From positions 1-49,714 of the IMG/VR virus record IMGVR_UViG_3300049259_000402: 49,714 nt of DNA, one strand, 5' to 3'. The DNA comes from a virus. The position numbers and the translations under genes were made by a program. Below the pieces are notes generated by a model. It did not search any database. It had not been told where the DNA came from and saw only the letters and a list, made by a program, of their open reading frames with translations. How positions within the stretch are numbered: the first letter of the stretch is position 1; every line of letters begins with the position of its first letter. Below are positions 1 to 7,271 of the stretch, piece by piece.

Positions 1-1089
1 TCAGAGGTGTGGGCCGAGGTTCTTGGCGTGCCAATAGAACTGGTAATCGTCCTCGGCGAACAGCAGGTTCCCGCCTGTCGACTTGACCACCAGACAGAAC
101 CGCACGTTCCCGCCATCCAGGTCGCCCGGGGTCACGTCGAACCCTCGTGCGCCCGGGTGCCCGAGGAAGTTCGACGGCTGGGGGTAGGTGGCCGGGTCGC
201 CCTCAACCGCGCCGATGTTGGTGTCGTTGGCCAGGAATCGCACGATGAGGGAACCGACCACCACGCCGACATCGAAGTAGCTGCTCGAGTTGTTCAGCCG
301 CATCATGTCGTTGTAGTCGATCTCCACCCAGTCGCCCACGGCCGCCGGGATGTCGATCTCGAACGGCCCACCGAGGTGCTGCTGGAGCACCTGCCACGCG
401 CCGCCAGTGTCGGGTGTGGTGACCGTGTCGGACGTGATCCGGGCCTTCCGGATGATCGGCTTGCGAGCTGCGGCGGACACACCGCTGGTCAGCGTGGCCA
501 AGTCGGTGGCCAAATTGGTGACCTGCGACTGGGGGATCGCACCGACGCGCGCCGTGGGCGCGACGGTCGGCGTGCCGCCGATGACGATGGTGGCGTCGGC
601 GGCCGTGACCGAGGTGACCGACCCGGAACCGGCGGCCGGGCGTTGACTGGCGGTGAGGATGCCGTCCGAACCGAGGGTGGCGACACCGTTGGCGGCGCCC
701 AACGCGGACAGCGGCACGTACGAGGTCCCCGCGACCGGCGCGGTGGCGTGTTGCGCGTACAGCGCGGCCAGCGTGGTCGTGGTCGGCGAGGAGGGCAGCG
801 ATGCGTAGAACACGGCAGCCCACACGTCGGTGGCGACGGTGATCCTGTAGGTCCAGCCCTGCGGTACCAGGCCGGGGCTGTCGTTGGCTGGCAGGACCGG
901 CTGGTTGACGAACGCGCCGTTCGCGATGGCGTAGCTGGCGGGTACCTCGTCGCCGAGCACGTAGCCCTCGCTGGTGGCCAGCGCGGCGGGCAGTTCGAAT
1001 GTGGCCGTGCCGGTCGCCAGCTGGCCGGTGGTGGGGTGCTCGACGGTGCCACCGAGGGTGACGGTGGCGACCGATCCAGGCAGCGGCAT
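1..1089 (-). CDS. Minor tail protein / tail fibre (receptor-binding candidate)
   Basis: 362 aa, starting at the ATG at 1089 (MPLPGSVATV) rather than at the upstream in-frame GTG; the stop codon is the first three bases of the window. The N-terminal third is beta-rich. A 'SGSVTSVTAADATIVIGG' segment around residue 185 is the Gly/Ser/Thr-rich linker seen in actinophage tail fibres, and 'VPLSALGAANGVATLGSDG' is likewise a typical fibre motif. The C-terminal 130 residues look like a globular beta domain that could bind a receptor. It is the last gene of the tail/lysis operon, two bases after the holin-like gene. The exact role (fibre or minor tail subunit) is inferred. Confidence 0.8.
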   Translation of the reverse strand: MPLPGSVATVTLGGTVEHPTTGQLATGTATFELPAALATSEGYVLGDEVPASYAIANGAFVNQPVLPANDSPGLVPQGWTYRITVATDVWAAVFYASLPSSPTTTTLAALYAQHATAPVAGTSYVPLSALGAANGVATLGSDGILTASQRPAAGSGSVTSVTAADATIVIGGTPTVAPTARVGAIPQSQVTNLATDLATLTSGVSAAARKPIIRKARITSDTVTTPDTGGAWQVLQQHLGGPFEIDIPAAVGDWVEIDYNDMMRLNNSSSYFDVGVVVGSLIVRFLANDTNIGAVEGDPATYPQPSNFLGHPGARGFDVTPGDLDGGNVRFCLVVKSTGGNLLFAEDDYQFYWHAKNLGPHL

Positions 1090-1091
1090 GG

Positions 1092-1313
1092 TCAGCTCAC
1101 CGGCGGCGTAGGCGTGGGCGCCGACGTCACCGCGGCTGGCTTGGTCGCGTTGGCCGGGAACGCGATGGTCGCGATGGTGCCGCACACCGTGCAGATCCCG
1201 GCGGCCAGCGTGACGTCAACATGCACGTCGAACATCGCGAGGACGGTGACGACAGCGGCCGGGGTGAGCGCGCCCAGCAACGCGCCGAACGCCTTCGAAT
1301 ACCGCTTGATCAT
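1092..1313 (-). CDS. Small holin-like membrane protein
   Basis: 73 aa. The ATG at 1313 overlaps the stop of the endolysin gene (ATGA), so the two are translationally coupled. Two hydrophobic segments at about residues 10-30 and 37-55 are joined by a short polar turn, followed by a Pro/Thr-rich tail. Size, two membrane spans and position directly after the endolysin suggest a holin that permeabilises the cytoplasmic membrane. Short phage membrane proteins cannot be assigned from sequence alone; other candidates lie at 3213-4335. Confidence 0.7.
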   Translation of the reverse strand: MIKRYSKAFGALLGALTPAAVVTVLAMFDVHVDVTLAAGICTVCGTIATIAFPANATKPAAVTSAPTPTPPVS

Positions 1314-2281
1314 GCGGCACCTCCAGCGGCCGGGATTGCGGCCAGACGAGCCTCGAGCGCATCCACGACGGCGTCGCCGATCTGGGCCGGCGTGGCGCCG
1401 ACGGACAATAGCGGCGCGAGCAGCGGGGCCAGTGCGTCGGCGAACAGCTTCGGATCCACACCGCCGGATGTCATGGCCGCCAGCATCTGGGCGACGCCGG
1501 TCTTGGTGTCCGTGTCGGCGGCCTGCACCGCGGCGAGGATCGCTGCGTCGTGTGTGGACAGTGAGCCGTCGAGGGCGGCGAGCTGCTGCTGGACGCCGTA
1601 GACCAACAGGAACAGGTCTCCGGCCGGGTGCTGTCCGCCCACGCCAGGGAGGCAGGACTGGGCGCCGGCGATGACGGTGGCGTCGCTGGGGTTGGCGGGG
1701 TCGAGCATGTCTCCTCCAGGTAGCGGTCTGCGCAGCCAATCTCGATCTACGATTACCCTGCCGACCATCTCGGTGCCGGTGTTGTCCTGCCAGATGTGCG
1801 TCAGCGAGTCCACAAGGGACCGGGCACCGGCCTGCCACTCGATGTCGACGAGCTTGCCCGGCCGCAGCGCGTGGATGAACTCGCTGAAGCCGTAGCCCAT
1901 CGCCCGCCGGCCGGCGGCCCTGATGACCTTGCTGGCTGCGGCCTGGAACGCGATAGCGGTGGAGATCTGGCCGGCGGTCAGATGCTCGTCGGCGGTCACA
2001 CCCAGCGGAATACCGATGGCGCCTTGAGCGGCCATGTCCGCCAGGCCGGCCTGCCCATAGCTGGCGCCAGCGGACGCACCGAGCTCGGCGTCGTGCTGGT
2101 CGTGCTCCACCACGCCGATCGCACCCAGGCCCGCCGCGCGCACCGCCCGGTAGTAAGCCGCAGTGCAGTTCTTCGATAGCCACGGGGTGCCGAAATACAG
2201 CATCAGGCCTTCGAAGCCCTGCGCGCGAGCCTGTTTCGGGTCGGGCTTGCCGGCCGCGTCGCCCCATTTTCCAGCCGTCAT
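1310..2281 (-). CDS. Endolysin-like protein, DUF1906 / glycoside-hydrolase-like domain
   Basis: 323 aa, ATG at 2281. Residues 1-215 resemble the DUF1906 (Rv2525c-like, TIM-barrel glycoside-hydrolase-like) domain found in actinophage lysins: 'KWGDAAGKPDP' at the start, 'LMLYFGTPWLS', 'GLGAIGVVEHDQ', 'MGYGFSEFI' and 'VDIEWQAG'. Residues 225-323 are helical and Ala-rich and may mediate wall targeting or oligomerisation. Adjacent to a holin-like gene, it probably degrades peptidoglycan at lysis. No separate amidase or LysB is visible. The catalytic residue is inferred, not proven. Confidence 0.75.
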   Translation of the reverse strand: MTAGKWGDAAGKPDPKQARAQGFEGLMLYFGTPWLSKNCTAAYYRAVRAAGLGAIGVVEHDQHDAELGASAGASYGQAGLADMAAQGAIGIPLGVTADEHLTAGQISTAIAFQAAASKVIRAAGRRAMGYGFSEFIHALRPGKLVDIEWQAGARSLVDSLTHIWQDNTGTEMVGRVIVDRDWLRRPLPGGDMLDPANPSDATVIAGAQSCLPGVGGQHPAGDLFLLVYGVQQQLAALDGSLSTHDAAILAAVQAADTDTKTGVAQMLAAMTSGGVDPKLFADALAPLLAPLLSVGATPAQIGDAVVDALEARLAAIPAAGGAA

Positions 2282-2448
2282 TGTCGGTTCCGTGCCTTCT
2301 TCGCCGCCGCACGCTTGGCGGCCTGCTTGCGCCGGTCACGCTTGGGCCGGTTCACCACGGGTACGTGTTGGATGGGCGTGTGCTGGTTCCATGACCGCGA
2401 GGGCATTGCGCAGCCGGCGCAGTAGGGATCGGCGCAGTTCTGTATCAC
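2278..2448 (-). CDS. Small basic Cys-containing protein, unknown
   Basis: 56 aa, GTG start at 2448 overlapping the upstream stop (GTGA); its stop overlaps the endolysin ATG. The N-terminus has a compact Cys cluster (CADPYCAGC) that could bind zinc. The C-terminal half is strongly basic (KRDRRKQAAKRAAAKKARNRQ-like), suggesting nucleic-acid binding. No family is recognised. Confidence 0.65.
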   Translation of the reverse strand: MIQNCADPYCAGCAMPSRSWNQHTPIQHVPVVNRPKRDRRKQAAKRAAAKKARNRQ

Positions 2449-2717
2449 GCCGTCACCGCGTGATCGAGCTGCGCGCACGCGTTGGGCGGCAACTGAGCCC
2501 CGTCCTCGTGGTTGACGATCACCGACATGCCGCCGTCGACCTCGATCAGGGCGCCGACCGGCCACGTCGCGGGACGTCGTTGCTCGGGTGGTGTGTCGGC
2601 CTCGTACATCAACCGGTCGAGCGCGTAGTCGATCAGCACAGCGCCGCACCACCCGCACCGCTGCCGCAGTTGCGAACCGACCTGGATATCGGGCCCGGCG
2701 ATGTGGACGGTGCCCAT
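2445..2717 (-). CDS. Small zinc-ribbon-like phage protein, unknown
   Basis: 90 aa, ATG at 2717, coupled to the Acb2/Tad1-like gene at its 5' end and to the 56-aa gene at its 3' end. 'RQRCGWCGAVL' near residue 20 is one CxxC knuckle; only one further Cys occurs near the C-terminus, so a full zinc site is uncertain. The rest is mixed alpha/beta. It resembles small proteins often found near actinophage lysis genes, but I cannot name a function. Confidence 0.65.
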   Translation of the reverse strand: MGTVHIAGPDIQVGSQLRQRCGWCGAVLIDYALDRLMYEADTPPEQRRPATWPVGALIEVDGGMSVIVNHEDGAQLPPNACAQLDHAVTA

Positions 2718-2947
2718 CAGAAGCTCGGTTCCGGCTGGGCGACGGCGCGCACGAACGCACTGAAGCCCTCTTCGAAGTGCGTCCGCGCGATGGCCATCCA
2801 GCGGCGATCGACGCCCTCGACGTCGCCGACGCGGCGCCAGAGTTCACCGACGGTCTTCTCGTATGCCTTGATCTCGTTGATGGCGTCGATCTCGTCCTGC
2901 GAGAGGTCTCGGTAGCCGCTGATCTGCTTGTGCTGGTTGTCGACCAT
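2717..2947 (-). CDS. Acb2/Tad1-type anti-CBASS / anti-Thoeris sponge candidate
   Basis: 76 aa, ATG at 2947. The sequence follows the small helical Acb2/Tad1 (DUF7681-type) pattern: 'ISGYRDLSQDEIDAINEIKA' at residues 9-28, then 'GVDRRWMAIARTHFEEGF' and 'RAVAQPE'. Family members form oligomers that bind cyclic oligonucleotides (Acb2) or gcADPR-type signals (Tad1), blocking CBASS or Thoeris effectors. From memory, phage PaMx33 Acb2 uses Tyr11 and Lys26; here Tyr12 and Lys27 have the same spacing. It lies in the late operon, with ATGA overlap to an 89-aa gene upstream. Which ligand it binds cannot be told from sequence. Confidence 0.8.
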   Translation of the reverse strand: MVDNQHKQISGYRDLSQDEIDAINEIKAYEKTVGELWRRVGDVEGVDRRWMAIARTHFEEGFSAFVRAVAQPEPSF

Positions 2948-3216
2948 CAGGCGTCGTCCTTCACGCGCGGCACCCAGATCGGCCGGACCGTGATGTTGAG
3001 GCTGAGGTTGTGCGCGTCGCTGTGACCGTTGGCATCGACGACGAACATCGGCCTTGGGTGGTCGGGCAGCTCACTTTCCGACACACCGGCCAGGGCCTCG
3101 TTGGCCAGGAACGACTTCACGGCGACGCCGAGGTCGCCGCCATAAGTCAAGTCGATCGCGGCGAGCTGCTTGCGGACCTCGTCGGCCGTGCCGGCGGCCT
3201 GAATCGAGAACGTCAT
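2947..3216 (-). CDS. Hypothetical protein coupled to the Acb2/Tad1-like gene
   Basis: 89 aa. The ATG at 3216 was chosen because an excellent ribosome site (CCAGGAGGAAGC) precedes it. The N-terminal half is helical ('ADEVRKQLAAIDL'); the C-terminal half holds 'MFVVDANGHSDAHNLSLNITVRPIWV', which looks like a short beta sheet with an exposed His/Asp loop. Its stop overlaps the start of the Acb2/Tad1-like gene. I recall similar small proteins next to that gene in other actinophages, so a joint role is possible but unproven. Confidence 0.75.
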   Translation of the reverse strand: MTFSIQAAGTADEVRKQLAAIDLTYGGDLGVAVKSFLANEALAGVSESELPDHPRPMFVVDANGHSDAHNLSLNITVRPIWVPRVKDDA

Positions 3217-3527
3217 GCTTCCTCCTGGTTGGTTGCCAAATCGCGCCCCAGTCGGGCGTCGGCCAAAGAGTTGAGTTGCCATACCACCGCGACGGCAGTA
3301 AAGATCGCTGTCCCGGACGGGGTGAGCAGCGAGTGCGTCAGCAGGTTCACCACCGCGACCATCACATAGACCGACATCACGACCACTCGGGTAGCCACCG
3401 TTCGAACCAGATGTCGGTGGACCGGGCCCGACAATCCGCCGCGCAACCGCACCAACGACACGACCTGGAGCGCGACCGATTCGACGGAGACGAACAGGTA
3501 GAGGATTGCCAGGACGACACCGGTCAT
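3213..3527 (-). CDS. Small integral membrane protein (possible holin-like)
   Basis: 104 aa, ATG at 3527, overlapping neighbours on both sides by ATGA. Hydrophobic segments lie at about residues 3-26, 45-65 and 70-88, with an Arg-rich loop between the first two. It sits in a run of three membrane-protein genes upstream of the endolysin, so a role in lysis (holin, antiholin or pinholin) is possible. No family motif is recognised. Confidence 0.65.
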   Translation of the reverse strand: MTGVVLAILYLFVSVESVALQVVSLVRLRGGLSGPVHRHLVRTVATRVVVMSVYVMVAVVNLLTHSLLTPSGTAIFTAVAVVWQLNSLADARLGRDLATNQEEA

Positions 3528-3919
3528 GGTGGCCGCCGCTCGTTCACCAAGCCTCGCAGTGTCTCGACCTGCTTTTCCAGGACCTCTATCCGATTCCGCA
3601 GTTCTCTGGTCTCCGCAGCATGCTCAGCCTTCAGGGTCCGTATTTCCTGGTTGTGTTCCCGCGTGCGCTCGGTCAGTTGCCGGTCAAGTTCGGCTTCGCG
3701 CCTTTGGATCGCGGAGTTGATGGTCGCGAAGTTTTCTCGGTCAGATTTGCGCTCCGCTTCGGCTGCCGCCTCCTTGGCAGCAGCCGTATCAGCTATCGCC
3801 TTGGCCGCTGCGGCCTGCTCCCGGTGCTTGGCGGTTCGCCTGCGGACGATGTACGAGATAAGCAGTCCCACGAACGGGGCAGCGGCCACCAGCCACGCCG
3901 TGATTTCCCCACCGCTCAC
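3524..3919 (-). CDS. Membrane-anchored coiled-coil protein
   Basis: 131 aa, ATG at 3919. One N-terminal membrane segment (about residues 7-25, 'WLVAAAPFVGLLISYIV') is followed by a long charged helix from about 35 to 125 rich in A/E/K/R heptads, predicted as a coiled coil. This layout resembles small phage lysis-associated proteins, but no diagnostic motif is present. Overlaps at both ends place it in the lysis-region operon. Confidence 0.65.
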   Translation of the reverse strand: MSGGEITAWLVAAAPFVGLLISYIVRRRTAKHREQAAAAKAIADTAAAKEAAAEAERKSDRENFATINSAIQRREAELDRQLTERTREHNQEIRTLKAEHAAETRELRNRIEVLEKQVETLRGLVNERRPP

Positions 3920-4335
3920 GGCACCTCGATCTCATCGAGAGCGTCGTCGAGCGTGATGACGCTGCGGATGATCAGGTACAGGTAGGTCGCCCACGATACG
4001 ACGTTGACAATCGTGGTTCCCTTGTCCGTGATGTAGCGCTCATCGAATGCCAGCCACCAGGCCAGCGCATCGATGCCAGCGGCGAACATCGCCACGGCAA
4101 CTAGCACCTTGCGGCGATACAGCAGGAAAGAAATCGCGGCGAAAGCCGCGCCGGCCATGTAAAAGATGCCCCACACGGTTTGGCCAAAAACGGCCAGCAG
4201 GTTGCCGTATGCTGGGGTATTAGCAAAGCGCTCGGGCTGGAGTATCAGGGTGATGCCGATGGTGAAAAACACGGCCGTCATCCAGAGCATATGCGAGCGA
4301 GCTTCCCCCAGCGACCCGAACCTCCTACGGATCAT
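3916..4335 (-). CDS. Four-helix membrane protein, unknown
   Basis: 139 aa, ATG at 4335. Hydrophobic segments at about residues 16-33, 45-70, 76-95 and 108-128, short charged ends, and an acidic tail ('DDALDEIEVP'). It is the first gene after the tail-tip genes and starts the run of membrane genes leading to the endolysin. It could be a holin or a membrane-modifying protein; I do not recognise the family. Confidence 0.65.
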   Translation of the reverse strand: MIRRRFGSLGEARSHMLWMTAVFFTIGITLILQPERFANTPAYGNLLAVFGQTVWGIFYMAGAAFAAISFLLYRRKVLVAVAMFAAGIDALAWWLAFDERYITDKGTTIVNVVSWATYLYLIIRSVITLDDALDEIEVP

Positions 4336-4363
4336 GTGGACTCTCTTTCGTGAAATCGACTTG

Positions 4364-4960
4364 TCAGCCGAAGCTGGGCGGTGTCGGGCCCAGGCTCAGG
4401 CCCAGCAGTTGCACGGACGCGTTCGTCGACGCGCCGGCGGCGGTCTGGCTCGCGGTGATGACGATGTCCAGGCTGGAAAGGCCGACAGAGGAGTGCAGAT
4501 CGAACACATGTTTCCCGTTCACGGCTGCGCCGGTGACGTTCCAGGTGCCGATTGACACCAACGGCGATCCCACCTTGACCTGGAAGGTGTAGACGGCGTT
4601 GTCGCCGACGCTGGCGTCACCCCAGATTCCCTCGACGTACACCGCCGGGTTGAGGACCTCGCCGATACGGCCCTGCCACAGGGTTTTCTCCGTGGCCAGC
4701 TGCGCGTTGGTGATCTGCGCGGAGGACTGCGGTACACCGGAGGCGAAGTTGCTTGGCAGGAACGTCGGGTACATCGGGATGTGCGCGTAGGGCAATGCCA
4801 ATCCCGCTACGGGATCCAGGGCGAACACGGTGACGCCGTTGGCGTCGGCGAGCGAGCGGGTGCCGCTGCGGTTGGACAGGGTCTTGATAAGGCGGCGCAG
4901 CTCGGCGAACTCGGCGGCGATGGCGTCGGTGCCCGTGGTGTAGTTCGGTGTGTTAGGCAC
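4364..4960 (-). CDS. Minor tail protein
   Basis: 198 aa, GTG start at 4960 overlapping the 3' end of the upstream tail gene by 8 bases. After a helical N-terminus ('DAIAAEFAELRRLIKTLSNRSG', residues 12-33, likely a trimerising or docking helix) the protein is beta-rich, with 'YVEGIWGDASVGDNAVYTF' and a C-terminal beta-sandwich-like region. This architecture is usual for actinophage tail-tip subunits. The function is inferred from position and composition. Confidence 0.75.
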   Translation of the reverse strand: MPNTPNYTTGTDAIAAEFAELRRLIKTLSNRSGTRSLADANGVTVFALDPVAGLALPYAHIPMYPTFLPSNFASGVPQSSAQITNAQLATEKTLWQGRIGEVLNPAVYVEGIWGDASVGDNAVYTFQVKVGSPLVSIGTWNVTGAAVNGKHVFDLHSSVGLSSLDIVITASQTAAGASTNASVQLLGLSLGPTPPSFG

Positions 4961-6086
4961 TGGTCATCGCCGCGACGATGTGCTTGTAGGTGTCGGCTGT
5001 GTCGCCGTTGGACAGGCCCAGGATGCGGCGGGAGTAGACGCCGTCGCGGATGAGCCGGTGGCCCTGCAGGTTGTACTGCGCGGTGCCGCCCGGGTCGAAC
5101 GAGCCGAACGGCACGTCCTCGTCGTCCATCAGCGCGGTCACGTCCCACAGCACTTGGCGCTGAATGTTCAGGGCCTCCGCTCCCGCGGCCGCGCCCTGCA
5201 AGGTGGCCTGGTCAGCGCTGGCCGACGTGCTGATGCTGACCGACTCCAGCTTCGGGAATCCGACGGTATCCAGGCTGGTATTCGTGGTCGAGGCCCACAT
5301 CGTGTCGTAGCTGGACCCGTTGCCCTTCTGGTAGGTAGTGCGCGCGCGGGCCGATCCGTTGCGGGTGCGCAGGATCTTGAGGATGTTGCCCGGGTAATCG
5401 AATACCAGCGGGTTACCCGCGTTGGCCAGGCTCGGCGTGCCGATCACCGCGAGGTGATGGATGTGGCTGTCGTCGTACCGATAGGGCTTGAGCAGCACAT
5501 CGGGGCCGGCGGCGTCCTGGGTCAGCGCGTAGAGGAAGTCGCCGGCGGTGTTGAAGTTGTAGCCGAACTCTGAGCGGGTCGTCGACCCGGCGATAGCCAC
5601 CGGGAGGTCCAGCGGGACCGGGTTGCGGGTCTTCGCGTTGGCCAGCACCGCGACCGCGATGCCCTGCATGCTGGACGTATAAGTGCTGTCCGCGCCCGCA
5701 CCCAACCCGACGGACACACCGTTCCACGTGGACGGGACCTGCAAGGTGGCCTTGAGCACCGGCCACAGGCCGGTACCGCCGATCTGCAGCGTGGGCGGGT
5801 CCTTGTCCTGCTCGGCGTCGGACAGGATTGGGCCGGCCTGGCACACGTAGTCGCTGGGCGACCCGTCGCCGCGGCACACGGCGATCGAGAATCGCCAGTC
5901 GTCGGTGAGGTCGGCCAGGTCGTCGCGGGACATGCCGTCCTCGGCGCCTAGCGGTGTCTCGATCGTCCACGAGCCGTCGGCGTTGTAGACCTGCTGCCAG
6001 GTGGGCGTGGTGGCCAGCGGGATCGTCCCGACCACCTCGCCGGTGACCGTGAGGTACACCAGGGCGTAGTAGCCACGCGTCGTCAT
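4953..6086 (-). CDS. Minor tail protein, ReqiPepy6 Gp37-like
   Basis: 377 aa, ATG at 6086. It resembles the tail-tip family called siphovirus ReqiPepy6 Gp37-like: 'VYNADGSWTIETPLGAEDG', 'LTDDWRFSIAVCRGDG', 'GPILSDAEQ' and 'LQIGGTGLWPVLKATLQ'. Such proteins sit after Dit in gram-positive siphophages and form part of the tail tip or hub. It overlaps the preceding tail gene by 4 bases (ATGA). No hydrolase motif is visible. Confidence 0.8.
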   Translation of the reverse strand: MTTRGYYALVYLTVTGEVVGTIPLATTPTWQQVYNADGSWTIETPLGAEDGMSRDDLADLTDDWRFSIAVCRGDGSPSDYVCQAGPILSDAEQDKDPPTLQIGGTGLWPVLKATLQVPSTWNGVSVGLGAGADSTYTSSMQGIAVAVLANAKTRNPVPLDLPVAIAGSTTRSEFGYNFNTAGDFLYALTQDAAGPDVLLKPYRYDDSHIHHLAVIGTPSLANAGNPLVFDYPGNILKILRTRNGSARARTTYQKGNGSSYDTMWASTTNTSLDTVGFPKLESVSISTSASADQATLQGAAAGAEALNIQRQVLWDVTALMDDEDVPFGSFDPGGTAQYNLQGHRLIRDGVYSRRILGLSNGDTADTYKHIVAAMTSA

Positions 6087-7258
6087 GCCCGGACCCAGGT
6101 GAAACTCACTGCGGTGCGACCGGCCAGCGCGGCGTTGGGGTGGTCGATCGACCCGGTCGCGGAGGAGATGGCGTTGATGACCACCGAGGCGCCGGCCGCG
6201 AACCGCTGCTCCGCGGAGCAGTTCATGTCCACGATCGCGCCGGCCGCCGGCGAGGGGATGTCGTCCGTGCCGTAGACCTGTGTCAGTGCGGCATCACTGA
6301 TCTGTAGGAACCTGGTGATCGACGCGGTCGTGTCGCCGATGCGGGTGTCTGCGGTGATACGCCACAGACCGCCGCGTTGGAACGTGAACGTGGTGTTGTT
6401 GGTGCCGCTGGCCACGACGTCCGGGCAGGTGTAGTCCGCGACGGGGAACTGCACGAGGTTGCTCCCGGCGGCTAGCACCTGGGTGCCTGAACTGGCGGCC
6501 CGGTACCGGGCCTGCCCGGCGCCGGCGCCGGTCAACGCCAGGGTGTCCCAGACGCCGGTGACGACGTTCCAGCGGTCGATCGTGCCCTGTGTGGCGACCA
6601 CGCTGGTATCGCGCAACTCTCCGAGCATGAACCCTGGATCGGTGACAGCGTCGCCGGGTAGCAGGGGTCGGATCGCGCCGCGTGGCGCCGTGGAGCGGCG
6701 TTTGTCGGCGAACTCGCCGCCGGTGAGCACGGTTTGCCCTGCGGCCACCGTGATCTGCGCGATGGGAATGGAGTTCGACGGCGCAGCGGGAGGCGACGGC
6801 GAGCCTGCCGCCACACCGGTGGTGACGAGGTATTGGGTGAGGCTGGTGCCGCCGTTGTCGCCCTTCGCGCCGTCGAACACCTGCAGATCGATGCGGTCGA
6901 TCCGCGGGTTGATGCCGTTCGCGGTCGTCAGCGTTACCACACCGGTGCTGTTCACGGTGACCAGATAGCTGCCGACCAGGGTGGTGCGTTCGACCACGGC
7001 CGCACCCAGGAACAGGTTGACCGTCAGACCTGAGCCCGAGGCGCTGGCCCGCATCGCCTGCGGCACACCGGATGCGAAACCGTCGCCGCCGACGAGGACA
7101 CCGGGCCGCGCGGTGTTGAGCTGGTTGTTGCCGGTGGCGCCCTCCATGAGGAGCGCCAGGTCGTAGTAACGCACCCGCTGGGCGTTGTCCTGCGATTGGA
7201 TGGTGTGGGTGCCGCCGGCGTTGCCGCTGGACCCACCGATGGCGTAGGTCGTCGCCAT
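6083..7258 (-). CDS. Minor tail protein (tail-tip / baseplate)
   Basis: 391 aa, ATG at 7258 with a strong ribosome site (GGAGGAGATCCT). The N-terminal half ('VLVGGDGFASGVPQAMRAS', 'GLTVNLFLGAAVVERT', 'NPRIDRIDLQVFDG') is typical of actinophage tail-tip proteins that resemble upper-baseplate subunits; residues 270-391 form a beta-rich C-terminal domain ('FTFQRGGLWRITADTRIG') that could be TNF-like. It lies between Dit and the Gp37-like gene. A host-contact role is inferred. Confidence 0.78.
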   Translation of the reverse strand: MATTYAIGGSSGNAGGTHTIQSQDNAQRVRYYDLALLMEGATGNNQLNTARPGVLVGGDGFASGVPQAMRASASGSGLTVNLFLGAAVVERTTLVGSYLVTVNSTGVVTLTTANGINPRIDRIDLQVFDGAKGDNGGTSLTQYLVTTGVAAGSPSPPAAPSNSIPIAQITVAAGQTVLTGGEFADKRRSTAPRGAIRPLLPGDAVTDPGFMLGELRDTSVVATQGTIDRWNVVTGVWDTLALTGAGAGQARYRAASSGTQVLAAGSNLVQFPVADYTCPDVVASGTNNTTFTFQRGGLWRITADTRIGDTTASITRFLQISDAALTQVYGTDDIPSPAAGAIVDMNCSAEQRFAAGASVVINAISSATGSIDHPNAALAGRTAVSFTWVRA

Positions 7259-7271
7259 AGGATCTCCTCCG

